DNA of 64,000 nt from Phaeobacter sp. QD34_24 (GCF_028890115.1 NZ_JARCJD010000011.1:62001-126000); one strand, 5' to 3'. Positions 35,842 through 45,266 are shown, counted from the stretch's first letter. The notes: a model not told the origin generated them from the letters alone. Made by a program: numbers and translations.

Positions 35842-37041
35842 TCAGTTTAGATAGGGGAGTGGGTCGAGGCTTTCATAGCCGTTGCGGACCTCGAAGTGCA
35901 AAAAGGCATCCTTGCCATCGCGCAACTTGGCAATGGGCTGGCCGCGCTTCACCGCCTCGCCCTTCTTCACCGAGATATCCGTCACATTGACGTAAAGCGT
36001 CAGCAGCTTGTTGGAGTGGCGGATCACCACGATCGGGATGTTCTTGGAATCCTTGGTGATGGCGGCCACTGTGCCCGCCTCGGCGGATTTCACCGCCTGG
36101 CCGGGCGTGCCCGCGATATCGATGCCTTCGTTCTTGCCCTTGGAATAGGTGGAGATGATCTTGCCCTGCAACGGATAGGCCAGGGCGGCGTCGCTTTGGC
36201 GGGTGGGTTCGGGCACCTTCACCGTGGGCACCGCTGCCACGGCCTCGGAGGCCGGAGCGACCTCTTCGGTGGGCAGGGGTTTGGTGGCGCTGGGCGGTGT
36301 TGGCGTTGCGCTGCCCGCGCCCGGCGGGGTCACCTCGGCGGTGCGGGTAGGGGCAGGCTGGTCCTTCAGCGGGATCAGCAGGTACTGGCCCTCGCGGATG
36401 GCAAAATCGCTGCCCAGCCCGTTCCACTCGGCCAGGGATTTCACCGGCACCTGGTAAAGGCGCGAGATGGTATAGGCGGTTTCGCCGCGCACCACCTTGT
36501 GGCGGATGGGTTCGGGGCCCTCCTGGACCTCGACCGGCGCCGACCGCGGCGTGGGCTGCAGGGTCGTGGTGGTCACGGATCCAGGGTTGGGAGAGGTTTG
36601 CGGCGCGGCCTCGATGGCTTGTCCCGCAAGCGAGGCAATATCGACGCCGCCCGGCTGGGCCGATCCGGGCGCGATGCTGGTGGGCGCGCGGCGGGGCATC
36701 GCCAGAATCTCGTCCTTGCGCAGGGGATCAGACGGCTCCATGCCGTTGAACCGGGCCAGTTCGGTCGGGGTCAAGCCCACCCGGGTGGCCACATCCGCGA
36801 CGGTGTCACCGCGCTGCGCCACCACCACCTGGTAGGAGGGGTAGGTGATCAGGCCGCGCTCATCGGCAGCAGGCCGGTCGGTGGTGGCGTTCTGGGCGGC
36901 GGCGGCGGTGCTGAAACCGCCGAATTGTCCGCGCAGGTCATAGTCGAGCGGGCCTTCGCAGCCAGCCAGCACGGCGAGGGTCGGAAGAAGGAGCAAAAGC
37001 CGTTCCGGGCGGCGCGGCTGGATGGGGGCAGTCTCGGTCAT
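35842..37041 (-). CDS. LysM-LysM-LytM lipoprotein (NlpD-like amidase activator)
   Basis: A 399-residue outer-membrane-type lipoprotein: signal with lipobox LAGC, two LysM domains (residues ~70-120 and ~180-230), a Pro/Thr-rich linker, and a C-terminal M23/LytM domain. The LytM active site is degenerate: the HxxxD histidine is replaced (KNEGIDIAG), and the first His of HxH is lost (LYVNVTD), with only LHFEVR kept, as in E. coli NlpD. So it probably activates a cell-division amidase rather than cutting peptidoglycan. Start ATG 37041 follows GAGGAG. It is third in surE-pcm-lytM, as around E. coli nlpD. Confidence 0.88.
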   Translation of the reverse strand: MTETAPIQPRRPERLLLLLPTLAVLAGCEGPLDYDLRGQFGGFSTAAAAQNATTDRPAADERGLITYPSYQVVVAQRGDTVADVATRVGLTPTELARFNGMEPSDPLRKDEILAMPRRAPTSIAPGSAQPGGVDIASLAGQAIEAAPQTSPNPGSVTTTTLQPTPRSAPVEVQEGPEPIRHKVVRGETAYTISRLYQVPVKSLAEWNGLGSDFAIREGQYLLIPLKDQPAPTRTAEVTPPGAGSATPTPPSATKPLPTEEVAPASEAVAAVPTVKVPEPTRQSDAALAYPLQGKIISTYSKGKNEGIDIAGTPGQAVKSAEAGTVAAITKDSKNIPIVVIRHSNKLLTLYVNVTDISVKKGEAVKRGQPIAKLRDGKDAFLHFEVRNGYESLDPLPYLN

Positions 37042-37095
37042 CTCGCTCTCCTCAAAATACCAATTCAATAATCGCCGGTCTCGTTCGGGCTCCAT

Positions 37096-37743
37096 TTAGG
37101 TCTCTTTGCCGAGACCCTCAAGCAGGGGAACAAAACGAACCGGGCGCAATTCATCATAATCAAGGCCCGTTTCCGTCTTGCGCACCCGGATCAGCGTCTG
37201 CACCGTGTCGGATTGCCCCACAGGTACCACCATGATGCCGCCGGTCTTCAACTGCGCCAGCAGCGGCCCGGGCGGGTCTTCGGCGGCGGCAGTGACGATG
37301 ATGCGGTCAAAGGGCGCCTGATCCGGCAGGCCAAAGCTGCCATCGCCCACCAGCGAGGTCACATTGGGCAGGTGGAGCGCCTCAAACAGCGCCCGTGCCT
37401 CGCGCACCAGCCGGGCGTGGCGGTCGATGGTATAGACCCGCCGCGCCAGTTTCGACAGGATTGCCGCCTGGTAGCCGGATCCGGTGCCGACCTCCAGCAC
37501 CGTATCACGGGGCGAGACCTGCAGGGCCTGGGTCATTAGCCCCACCACCGAGGGCTGCGAGATGGTCTGGCCGCAGGCAATCGGCAGAGGCGTGTCCTCA
37601 TAGGCGCGCTGCGCAAAGATGCCGCGCACGAAGGGGCCGCGGTCGATCTCCTCCATCGCCTCCAGCACCAGCGGATCCGTCACCCCGCGCGAGCGCAGGG
37701 CGAACAGAAACTGCATCTTGGTCTCGGGATCGGGGCCTGTCAT
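37096..37743 (-). CDS. pcm: Protein-L-isoaspartate O-methyltransferase
   Basis: A 215-residue SAM methyltransferase that repairs isoaspartyl residues in aged proteins. It shows [19 protein letters not shown] (substrate loop), motif [14 protein letters not shown] and [13 protein letters not shown]. The start overlaps the surE stop in ATGA and the end abuts the LytM gene's longer frame, forming a tight surE-pcm-lytM operon. Confidence 0.95.
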   Translation of the reverse strand: MTGPDPETKMQFLFALRSRGVTDPLVLEAMEEIDRGPFVRGIFAQRAYEDTPLPIACGQTISQPSVVGLMTQALQVSPRDTVLEVGTGSGYQAAILSKLARRVYTIDRHARLVREARALFEALHLPNVTSLVGDGSFGLPDQAPFDRIIVTAAAEDPPGPLLAQLKTGGIMVVPVGQSDTVQTLIRVRKTETGLDYDELRPVRFVPLLEGLGKET

Positions 37744-38525
37744 TCCAGAACCTTGAGGGCGTGCAGCGCATCATGGGCGGTCAGATCCGCGCGCATCGGG
37801 GTGACCGAGATATAGCCTTCGAGGTTGACCGAGGCATCGGTGTCGGGCGCCGTGTGCACGTGTTGGTCACCGCCCTTGATCCAGACATAGCGCCGCCCAT
37901 TGGGAGAGAGCTGTTCCTCGGCGGAAAACCGGGGTCCTGCGCGCAGCCCCTGCGCCACGGCGCGGGCGCCCTTGACGGCGGCGGCGGGGACGGGCGGGAA
38001 GTTGATGTTGTAGAACAGGCGGTAATCGCCATGGGCGTCCTGCGGGCTGGCCTTCAGGATGTCGCGGATCAGTGCGGCACCATGTTCCGCGGCCGCTTCA
38101 AACGGGTTGTCGAGCTTGGCATTATGGGGGCCGAAATACTGCGACAGGGCGAGGGCGGGAATGCCCTGCAGGGCGGCTTCCATGGCGCCGCCAAGGGTGC
38201 CGGAATAAAGCGCGTTCTCGGCCGAATTGTTGCCCCGGTTGATGCCCGAAAGGACCAGATCGGGCACCACATCCTGCATCGCCACGTGAACCCCCGCCAG
38301 CACGCAATCGGCGGGCGAGCCTTCGGTGGCAAAGCGGCGCTCGCCAAGCTGGCTCAGCATCGAGGGGCGGGTGTAGCTGATGCAATGGCCGACGCCCGAT
38401 TGTTCAAAGGCGGGCGCCACGGTCCAGACCTCGCCATCGGGTCCGGCAACCTCATGGGCGATGGCTTCCAGAACCGTGAGGCCCGGTGCATTGATACCGT
38501 CGTCATTGGTTACGAGAATGCGCAT
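37740..38525 (-). CDS. surE: 5'/3'-nucleotidase SurE
   Basis: A 261-residue phosphatase acting on nucleoside monophosphates in stationary phase or stress. The N-terminal metal-binding motif is [16 protein letters not shown], with [20 protein letters not shown] and [10 protein letters not shown]-like C-terminal pattern ([16 protein letters not shown]). ATG 38525 gives the canonical N-terminus; the upstream in-frame start is not supported. Confidence 0.95.
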   Translation of the reverse strand: MRILVTNDDGINAPGLTVLEAIAHEVAGPDGEVWTVAPAFEQSGVGHCISYTRPSMLSQLGERRFATEGSPADCVLAGVHVAMQDVVPDLVLSGINRGNNSAENALYSGTLGGAMEAALQGIPALALSQYFGPHNAKLDNPFEAAAEHGAALIRDILKASPQDAHGDYRLFYNINFPPVPAAAVKGARAVAQGLRAGPRFSAEEQLSPNGRRYVWIKGGDQHVHTAPDTDASVNLEGYISVTPMRADLTAHDALHALKVLE

Positions 38526-38876
38526 AGAGCCCCCTGCCGCCGCCTGAATGGTGTTTCGATCTGAATAGGACGTTGAAAATACTGGGGCAAGCCTTTCGCA
38601 GGGGTGGGGGACGCTATCTTTCCAGCGGGGCATAGGCGCCACAGGTTTTTCCGGACCGCTGGCTGTTCAGCGCAACCGGGACGCTCCCGCCTGCTTTGGC
38701 TGCATTCTGCGAATGCCGCCGCGCAGTTGGGCCCGGCAGGCTGACGCCTGCGGGGCGAAAAGAGTGGCATCTGTCGTGCGCAACAGCGCCGCGCCATAGG
38801 CGCGGCGCCCGGCCCAACGCCGATCCTCATATCCGTGATATGAGAGAGCGGGGACGGGAGCGCAGCCTTGTTCTGG
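38526..38876. other. Intergenic region with successive palindromes
   Basis: A 351-base gene-free stretch. Three inverted repeats follow one another: GCAGGC-TGAC-GCCTGC (38736-38751), GCGCCGCGCC-ATA-GGCGCGGCGC (38786-38808, perfect 10-bp arms), TCATAT-N5-ATATGA (38827-38843). The second may act as a terminator for the SDR gene (minus strand), though no T-run follows. Confidence 0.55.
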
Positions 38877-39530
38877 TCAGCCTTCGTCCTGGAGGATCAG
38901 AGGCAACAGGCGCGCGGCTTCGTCCTGCACCGGGGTGAGAGCTTCGCGGTCCTCCCCCGGGAAGAAGCGGGCGCGTAGGGCGGTGGGCATGGGCTGGGGC
39001 TCAACAATCTGAACAAATGGGCCGGTCTTGGCGCTTTCGGCCTGCCAGCTACGGGCCAGCGACATTTGCGCCGCCTTGGTGGCCCCATAGGCGCCGAAGA
39101 ATTTTTCGCCCGCGCGGGGATCGTCAAAGAACACGGCACGGCCGCTCTGGCCGAGCAGGGGTGCTACATAGGGGATCAGCACCGAGGTGGCAGTGGCGTT
39201 TACCGCCACGGATTTCTCCCAGTCCTTGGGCGCGACAAAGGGCGCAGGGGACAGCGGTGCCGCGTGGATTGCCGTGTGCAGCCACAGGTCAAGCGATCCC
39301 CAGCGGTCATGGATGCCCCGGCAGAGCGTCGCCATCGCCTCGGGCACGGTCACGTCCATCGGCGCCAGGGTGGCGCTGCCGCCCTTGGCCTTGATGCGGT
39401 CATCCAGCTCTTCCAGGGCGCCGGTGGTGCGGGCCACGGCCACGATGTGATGGGTCGGGGCAAGCGCCTCTGCCAGGGCGGCGCCCAGGCCGCGCGAGGC
39501 GCCGGTGATAAGAGCGAGTTTCTGTGTCAT
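38877..39530 (-). CDS. SDR family NAD(P)-dependent oxidoreductase
   Basis: A 217-residue short-chain dehydrogenase. Cofactor loop ITGASRGLGAAL and catalytic YGATK (Y-x-x-x-K intact). The usual NAG is changed to a His-Thr-Ala pattern (LWLHTAIHA). It lies downstream of purF on the same strand, after the DUF2199 gene. Substrate is unknown. Confidence 0.88.
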   Translation of the reverse strand: MTQKLALITGASRGLGAALAEALAPTHHIVAVARTTGALEELDDRIKAKGGSATLAPMDVTVPEAMATLCRGIHDRWGSLDLWLHTAIHAAPLSPAPFVAPKDWEKSVAVNATATSVLIPYVAPLLGQSGRAVFFDDPRAGEKFFGAYGATKAAQMSLARSWQAESAKTGPFVQIVEPQPMPTALRARFFPGEDREALTPVQDEAARLLPLILQDEG

Positions 39531-39596
39531 GGCTGCCTTTTGGGCCTGTTGGGCTGGTGCGTCAAGGGGGCAGGGGGCTGCTGCAATCTGGCGCCT

Positions 39597-40175
39597 TTAC
39601 GCGTCATAGATCAGCGAAGGGATATCGTGCCCGTAGGCATGCAGCATTTCCAACACTTCTTCCAGCTGCAGCCCCTCTTGCTGCAGGCGGGCAAGCAGGT
39701 GACTGGGTTCCGAAACCTGCAATTCCGGGTATTCGCCTTCGGGCCGCATATGCAGCATGCAGGCCACCGGGCCGCCGTCGTCGGGCGGGATGGCATTGGC
39801 AAGCCAGGCCGGGCGGCTGCCCAGGCTTTCCACCTCGCGCAGTTCGAACAGGTCGAGATAGGCTTCGAAATCATCCTGACCCAGGCTCGCCCAGGTGCCC
39901 AGGATGAACTCGGCACCACAGCCGCCTTGCACCGGCAGCGCCAGCACCGCGCGTACAAAGCGCAGATCGCCAAGGCGGCAGAAATCCTCGGCGAGCACAT
40001 CGCCGCGCAGGCTCATCACCGCGGAATTGTCCTGCACCACCAGGTCTTCGGGGCAGGCATCCGGCCGGTCGCAGCTGAGGCTGAGCAGCTGTGCAAAGGT
40101 GGCATCACAGCAGCGGCATTTGCGCGTCGAGGTCAGCAATCGGGCAAGGTGGGCGTCCAAGGAAGGGCCTTTCAT
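39597..40175 (-). CDS. DUF2199 domain protein
   Basis: A 192-residue protein with a Cys-rich start (CRCCDATF) and the DUF2199 pattern: RFVRAVLALPVQGG, FILGTWASLGQDDFEAYLDLF and a late HMRPEGEYPELQV. Function of the family is unknown. ATG 40175 (MKGPSLDAHLARLL) is preferred; an upstream in-frame start adds 16 residues. It sits between purF and the SDR gene. Confidence 0.8.
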   Translation of the reverse strand: MKGPSLDAHLARLLTSTRKCRCCDATFAQLLSLSCDRPDACPEDLVVQDNSAVMSLRGDVLAEDFCRLGDLRFVRAVLALPVQGGCGAEFILGTWASLGQDDFEAYLDLFELREVESLGSRPAWLANAIPPDDGGPVACMLHMRPEGEYPELQVSEPSHLLARLQQEGLQLEEVLEMLHAYGHDIPSLIYDA

Positions 40176-40205
40176 TGAGGTGCGGTCTGAAAAACGGACC
40201 ATAGG

Positions 40206-40236
40206 AAAGGGCGCCGACCCCATGGGATCAGCGCCC
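40206..40236 (-). terminator. Terminator of purF
   Basis: Read on minus: GGGCGC, inner arm TGATCCC, ATG turn, GGGTCG, GCGCCC then TTTCC. It lies 24 bases after the purF stop. The T-run is short. Confidence 0.55.
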
Positions 40237-40260
40237 TCCCTGATTGTGTTTGGCGACCTC

Positions 40261-41733
40261 TTACTCTGCGGCGGTCTTCATTTCAAACCCCCGTTCGATC
40301 ATATCGGAGGGGGTCACGGGATATTCACCCGAGAAGCAGGCGTCGCAGTATTGCGGGCAGCTCTTGTCGCGGCCCGAGGCCTCGCCCACGGCGCGGTAAA
40401 GCCCGTCGAGCGAGATGAACTTGAGACTGTCGACCGCCAGATGTTCGGCCATCTGATCCTCGGTCATGGTGGCGGCCAGCAGCTTGTCGCGATCCGGCGT
40501 GTCGACGCCATAGAAACAGGGCCAGGCGGTGGGCGGAGAGGCAATGCGGAAATGCACCTCCTTGGCGCCCGCATCCAGGATCATCTCCTTGATCTTGCGG
40601 GATGTTGTGCCGCGCACCACGGAATCGTCCACCAGGATCACCCGCTTGCCCTGGATCAGGGCGCGGTTGACGTTCAGCTTCAGGCGCACACCCATGTTGC
40701 GGATCTGCTCGGTCGGCTCGATGAAGGTGCGGCCCATATACTGGTTGCGGATGATCCCCATGGCATAGGGGATGCCCGATTCCAGCGAATAGCCGATCGC
40801 GGCCGGGGTGCCGCTGTCGGGCACCGGGCAGACCAGATCCGCCTCGACCGGGTTTTCCTTGGCCAGTTCCCGCCCGATGGCTTCGCGGGTTTCATAGACC
40901 GAGCGACCGCCCAGGATCGAATCGGGGCGCGAGAAATAGACATGTTCGAAGATGCAGAACTTCGAGGGCTGGCGGCGGAAGGGGAAATGGCTCTCGACGC
41001 CCTTGTCGTTGATTACCACCATTTCGCCGGGTTCAATCTCGCGGATGAATTCGGCGCCGATGATATCCAGCGCGCAGGTCTCGGAGCTCAGCGCATAGCC
41101 ATCGCCGATCTTGCCGAGCACCAGCGGGCGCACGCCTAAGGGATCACGCACGCCGATCAGCTTGGTACGGGTCATGGCGACGACGGAAAAGGCGCCTTCG
41201 ACCTTGCGCAGCGCCTCTTCCATGCGGTCGGGGATCGACCGGCCCATGGAGCGCGCCATCAGGTGGATGATGCATTCGCTGTCGGATGAGCTTTGGAAGA
41301 TCGAGCCGCGCTCGATCAGCTCGCGGCGCAGGGCGTTGGCATTGGTGATATTGCCGTTGTGGGCAATGGCGGCCCCGCCCATGGCGAATTCGCCAAAGAA
41401 GGGCTGCACGTCGCGGATCGCGGTCTGGCCTTTCGATCCGGCGGTGGAATAGCGCACGTGGCCGATGGCCAGCGGCCCGGGCACCGTGGCCATCACATCC
41501 TGCGAGGTGAAGTTGTCGCGCACATAGCCAAAGCGGCGCACGCTGTTGAACCCCTCGACAGGATCATGGGAGACGATACCGCCTGCCTCCTGTCCGCGGT
41601 GCTGCAGCGCATGCAGGCCAAGGGCTACGAAATTGGCGGCGTCCTGGACGCCGACGACGCCAAACACGCCGCATTCTTCGCGTAGTTTGTCGTCGTCAAA
41701 GGGATGGGCGGGGGGCATCTGCGGCATCGGCAA
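40261..41733 (-). CDS. purF: Amidophosphoribosyltransferase
   Basis: First committed step of purine synthesis: PRPP plus glutamine to phosphoribosylamine. The 490-residue protein has the Ntn glutaminase nucleophile C21 (REECGVFGVVG) after a short leader removed on maturation, AIAHNGNITN, and the PRTase PRPP loop VILVDDSVVRGTT. C-terminal Cys residues (CPQYCDACFSGEYP) match the Fe-S-type PurF ligands. The distance to cvpA is increased by an intervening Hint gene. Confidence 0.95.
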   Translation of the reverse strand: MPMPQMPPAHPFDDDKLREECGVFGVVGVQDAANFVALGLHALQHRGQEAGGIVSHDPVEGFNSVRRFGYVRDNFTSQDVMATVPGPLAIGHVRYSTAGSKGQTAIRDVQPFFGEFAMGGAAIAHNGNITNANALRRELIERGSIFQSSSDSECIIHLMARSMGRSIPDRMEEALRKVEGAFSVVAMTRTKLIGVRDPLGVRPLVLGKIGDGYALSSETCALDIIGAEFIREIEPGEMVVINDKGVESHFPFRRQPSKFCIFEHVYFSRPDSILGGRSVYETREAIGRELAKENPVEADLVCPVPDSGTPAAIGYSLESGIPYAMGIIRNQYMGRTFIEPTEQIRNMGVRLKLNVNRALIQGKRVILVDDSVVRGTTSRKIKEMILDAGAKEVHFRIASPPTAWPCFYGVDTPDRDKLLAATMTEDQMAEHLAVDSLKFISLDGLYRAVGEASGRDKSCPQYCDACFSGEYPVTPSDMIERGFEMKTAAE

Positions 41734-41845
41734 GGCGTGTGGCTCCGAATCCGGGAATGAGTGATGGCCCTCACATAGAGCCTTCCTCCACGGATGTCAC
41801 CAAAGGATCACAATTCCTTTGTGACCGGCGGATTTGTCGCGGAAG

Positions 41846-41873
41846 AAAAAGGGGGCTGTTTCCACAGGCCCCC
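41846..41873 (-). terminator. Terminator of the third Hint gene
   Basis: On the minus strand: GGGGG-CC-TGT, a GGAA loop, ACA-G-CCCCC, then TTTTTC. It lies 48 bases after the Hint gene stop and isolates it from purF. Confidence 0.7.
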
Positions 41874-41920
41874 GGTCAGTTCTGCTCGTCTATTTGGTCT
41901 TGCCGGTGGTTTCGGTCGTC

Positions 41921-42613
41921 TCACGCGGCCAGAGCGGGCATGAAGACGGCGTCAAAGGGATCGGGGTAACGGGCATCCTCTGCCCCCATGCCGGTCTGCG
42001 ACAGGGCGCGGCCTTCGTCGCTGGCCAGAACCTGGCGTACCTCGGTCAGGGAGAGTTCGCAGAAGGCGCCATCGGGGCCGCCTTCACCGGCCAGAACCAG
42101 CATGCCGCTTTCGGCCCAGATCAGCTCTTCCTCGGTGCAGGTGATGTGAATGCGGCCAATGCTTTCGGGCGCGGCTGCCTTGATACCCTTGTGACCGGCC
42201 AGGTGGATCAGCTTGGCGGTGACCAGCGGCAGGCCAAACAGGCGCTCTGCGGCGTCCAGTTCCAGCGCCACGGTCTGATCGGCGGGCAGCAGCAGGTCGG
42301 TGTCATTGCCAAGGGCGCCAGCAGGCACATGCATCAGCGTTGTCAGGCGCGGCACCGCGTGGCGCACCGCCTGCACTTCCTGGGCGCCACCGTCGAAGGT
42401 GTAGATCATGTCACCCGGCTTCACGTCGCGGGCCTGGATGAAGCCACGGTCGGTTTCCACCAGGGTGGAGGGCAGGAAGCCGCCTTCACGAGGGCGCAGC
42501 GGCGTGGTGTCGATGGGGGTCTCCAGCAGGGACGCGCAGTTGAAAACGGAAAAATCCAACAGCATGTCCACCGGCTGGTAGTCAGCGAAAGAGTTGAAAT
42601 GATCCAGCAACAT
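41921..42613 (-). CDS. Hint-domain-like protein (degenerate)
   Basis: A 230-residue protein with a Hint_2-like domain at residues ~44-200: GGFLPSTLVETDRG, VKPGDMIYTFDGGAQEVQAVRH and DLLLPADQTVAL. The Cys nucleophile position is Gly and the block-B His is not in its usual context (PADQTV), so self-processing is unlikely. The N-terminal ~40 residues are acidic and hydrophobic. It has its own terminator and an AT-rich upstream region, so it is a separate unit between cvpA and purF. Confidence 0.72.
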   Translation of the reverse strand: MLLDHFNSFADYQPVDMLLDFSVFNCASLLETPIDTTPLRPREGGFLPSTLVETDRGFIQARDVKPGDMIYTFDGGAQEVQAVRHAVPRLTTLMHVPAGALGNDTDLLLPADQTVALELDAAERLFGLPLVTAKLIHLAGHKGIKAAAPESIGRIHITCTEEELIWAESGMLVLAGEGGPDGAFCELSLTEVRQVLASDEGRALSQTGMGAEDARYPDPFDAVFMPALAA

Positions 42614-43003
42614 TTTCGTGTCCCTTCTGAGATCGAGTGGCTTTCTGCCTGTCGTGGATCCTAATTGGCCCCCGAATTGGGCCGAAAATGGGGCAAGGGT
42701 GCGGCCAATTTAGAATTTGACCTATTTTTCGGGGACAAAATCGGATTTTTTCCCCGGATTGTTAACCAATTGACCGCTGTGGATCAGATTTTGTTAAGAA
42801 TTACCCCTTGCCAAGGCTGGAAAGGCGGCAGCGGCAGGGCGCGGTGATTCTGAAGGTGCCCACAGAGGGCGAATCTGCCTGATCAAGAGCTTGCATGGCC
42901 GGGAGCGCTGAGGTGGATTCTGGCTATGCTTATGTTTTGAATGAAAAAAGAGCGCCTCAAGGGGCGCTCTCATTGTTTTGGGCATGGAGTGAGGGCGGGC
43001 TGA
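42614..43003. other. AT-rich promoter region of the third Hint gene
   Basis: A 390-base gene-free stretch. 42710-42805 is distinctly AT-rich and contains TTAAC half-sites (GTTAACCAATTG near 42760; TTGTTAAG near 42793), which are reminiscent of CtrA half-sites but not correctly paired. The cvpA terminator lies at its far end. Confidence 0.4.
42944..42970 (-). terminator. Terminator of cvpA
   Basis: On the minus strand GAGCGCC, a 6-base loop, GGCGCTC, then TTTTTTC: a strong intrinsic terminator 33 bases after the cvpA stop. It separates cvpA from purF. Confidence 0.85.
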
Positions 43004-43558
43004 TCAGTCCTCGCAGGCGCCGATCAGGGCCTCGTACTGTTGGGTGACCCAGCCAAGCGCCTGCTCGGGATTGCGGTCCTCGATCTTGCCGATCATGCGT
43101 TCGAACACCACGGCAGAGCGGCTTTCGTCAACGATTGTAAAGCTCTGCCCGGTCATCACCACATTGTAGAGGAAGAAGGCAATCGCCACCAAAAGGATGC
43201 CGCGCAAGACGCCAAAGAAGAAGCCCGCGCCCTGGTCCAGCCCGCCCAGGGCCGAGCGCTGCACCAAGGAGGAAAACAGCGGGGTGAAGAAGGAGGCGAC
43301 AATCAGGGCCAGGGCAAAGACGGCGGCAAAGGCGGCGATGATCGACAATTCGCAGCTGTCGGCGATGAAGTCCCCGACCACCGGGATCTCTGCCATCAGC
43401 GGCTCGACTTGTGGGGCGAACATGAAGGCAAGGACACCGGCGGCGATCCAGCCTGCGATGGCCATCGCCTCGCGCACCAGACCGCGCGAATAGGCCAGCA
43501 ATGCCGATACAACAATGACCAGGGCCACGACCCCGTCGATAATGGTGAAACCTTCCAT
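43004..43558 (-). CDS. cvpA: CvpA family membrane protein
   Basis: A 184-residue inner-membrane protein of the colicin V production family: four hydrophobic helices (IIDGVVALVIVVSALLAYSRG first) and the conserved SRGLVREAMAIAGWIAA. CvpA commonly precedes purF; here they are separated by a Hint gene and terminators. Its role is poorly defined (purine link, envelope homeostasis). It follows radA by 42 bases on the same strand. Confidence 0.92.
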   Translation of the reverse strand: MEGFTIIDGVVALVIVVSALLAYSRGLVREAMAIAGWIAAGVLAFMFAPQVEPLMAEIPVVGDFIADSCELSIIAAFAAVFALALIVASFFTPLFSSLVQRSALGGLDQGAGFFFGVLRGILLVAIAFFLYNVVMTGQSFTIVDESRSAVVFERMIGKIEDRNPEQALGWVTQQYEALIGACED

Positions 43559-43600
43559 GTCCCTCGCCCGTTAGCGCACAGTAAAATTCTTTCGGCGACT

Positions 43601-44968
43601 TTAGCCGGCCCCGAAGAATTCGCCAACAAAACCGGTGAGGTCGTCAACCTTGCGCTGAGCCAGGCCTTTGACCGATACGGATTTGCCGCCGCCGGGGGCA
43701 ATGGCTGAGGTGAAACCAAGTTTTTGCGCCTCTTTCAACCTGTTTTCTGTCTGAGGCGCGGGTCTGAGGGCACCAGATAGCGAGATTTCTCCGAATATTG
43801 CGGTATCGGCGGGAAGGGCGGTGTCCTCGCGGGCGCTCAGCAGTGCGGCGGCGACCGCCAGATCGGCGGCGGGTTCAGAGATCTTCATGCCGCCCGCCAC
43901 ATTGAGATAGACATCAAGACCGGCGAAAGGAATGCCGCAACGCGCCTCCAGCACCGCAAGGATCATGGCCAGGCGCGATGAGTCCCAGCCCACCACCGCA
44001 CGGCGCGGCTGCGAATGGGGGGAGGGGGCCACCAGCGCCTGAAGTTCCACCAGCACGGGGCGGGTGCCTTCGATGCCGGCAAAGACCACCGATCCGGGCG
44101 AGGGCTGGCCACGTTCGGAGAGGAACAGGGCAGAGGGGTTCACCACTTCGGCCAGGCCACCGCCGGTCATCTCGAAGACGCCGATCTCATCCGCCGGGCC
44201 AAAGCGGTTCTTCACGGCGCGCAGGATGCGGAACTGGTGGCCGCGCTCGCCCTCGAAATAGAGGACGGTGTCGACCATATGCTCCACCACGCGGGGGCCT
44301 GCGATCTGGCCCTCCTTGGTGACATGGCCGACCATGATGATGGAGATGCCGTTGGTCTTGGCAAAGGTTGTGAGTTCGTGCGCGGCGGCGCGGACCTGGC
44401 TGACCGACCCCGGCGCGCTGTCCACGTGATCGGCCCACATGGTCTGGATCGAATCGATGATGGCAAGCTGGGGTTTTTCCGCCTCCAGCGTGGTCAGGAT
44501 GTCCCGCAGGTTGGTTTCCGCGGCGAGTTTCACCGGCGCCTGTGCCAGGCCAAGGCGTTGCGCCCGCATGCGGACCTGGGCACTGGCCTCTTCACCGCTG
44601 ACATAGACGGTCTTGAGGCCTGCCCTGGCAAAGCGGGCGGCGGCCTGCAACAGGAGCGTCGATTTGCCGATACCGGGATCGCCCCCCACCAGGATGGCCG
44701 AAGCGGGCACCAAGCCACCGCCCAGGACCCGGTCAAGCTCGCCGACACCGGACTGGCTGCGCGGCGGCGGTGTTTCCTCGACCGCAAGATCGGAAAGCGG
44801 AATGGTGCGCCCACGCCGCATGCCGAGGCTTTTCTTGGCAGGGCCGCCAGAGGAGAGGCCCTTGTCCTCGGCTATGGTGTTCCACTCGCCACAGCCTTCG
44901 CAGCGGCCGGACCATTTGGAGAAGCTGGCGCCACAGGCCGAGCAGGAGAAGGAAGATGATTTTGCCAT
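43601..44968 (-). CDS. radA: DNA repair protein RadA
   Basis: A 455-residue RecA-like branch-migration protein. Zinc finger ligands C9, C12, C23, C26. Walker A GGDPGIGKST. The RadA signature KNRFGPADEIG and a C-terminal Lon-protease-like domain (LDVYLNVAGGMKISEPAADLAV split by context). ATG 44968 gives the canonical zinc-finger start; the longer frame is not supported. Confidence 0.95.
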   Translation of the reverse strand: MAKSSSFSCSACGASFSKWSGRCEGCGEWNTIAEDKGLSSGGPAKKSLGMRRGRTIPLSDLAVEETPPPRSQSGVGELDRVLGGGLVPASAILVGGDPGIGKSTLLLQAAARFARAGLKTVYVSGEEASAQVRMRAQRLGLAQAPVKLAAETNLRDILTTLEAEKPQLAIIDSIQTMWADHVDSAPGSVSQVRAAAHELTTFAKTNGISIIMVGHVTKEGQIAGPRVVEHMVDTVLYFEGERGHQFRILRAVKNRFGPADEIGVFEMTGGGLAEVVNPSALFLSERGQPSPGSVVFAGIEGTRPVLVELQALVAPSPHSQPRRAVVGWDSSRLAMILAVLEARCGIPFAGLDVYLNVAGGMKISEPAADLAVAAALLSAREDTALPADTAIFGEISLSGALRPAPQTENRLKEAQKLGFTSAIAPGGGKSVSVKGLAQRKVDDLTGFVGEFFGAG

Positions 44969-45066
44969 GGGGCTGTTTTGCCCGATGTTCAGGGTTTGTT
45001 CAAGGCGTAAGGTAGGTCTCCCGCCCGTCGCTGGATCCCGAGCGGGATCCGCTCCCGTTTGGCCCG

Positions 45067-45266
45067 GCACCGCTGCCGCGGTGCGGCCAGATCAGGAAAG
45101 AACCGCTGCCGCGGTGCCGCCGCTGGCGCGGCGTAAAGGATTTGCTGAGAGGCGATTCAGGGGCAGGTCTGCCCTGAATGCGCGATTTCGAGTCTATGTG
45201 GATCAAAGCCGCGTCAATGATCTGCGACCTTGCTGCGCAAGGCGGCGCCTGCGCGCCGTCATTGAC
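45067..45266. repeat. Cluster of inverted and direct repeats
   Basis: ACCGCTGCCGCGGTGC occurs twice exactly (45069 and 45102, 33 bases apart), each within a GC hairpin. ATTCAGGGGCAG-GT-CTGCCCTGAAT (45155-45179) is a near-perfect palindrome. GTCAATGA (45213-45220) pairs with TCATTGAC (45259-45266) around CCTTG/CAAGG and GGCGGCGC/GCGCGCCG inner stems. The last element overlaps the PqiA-like gene's stop and may terminate it. Confidence 0.6.

Noticed and set aside
42750-42800. CtrA-like TTAAC half-sites upstream of the third Hint gene
   Set aside because: The two half-sites are not spaced as TTAA-N7-TTAA; AT-rich sequence can give them by chance.
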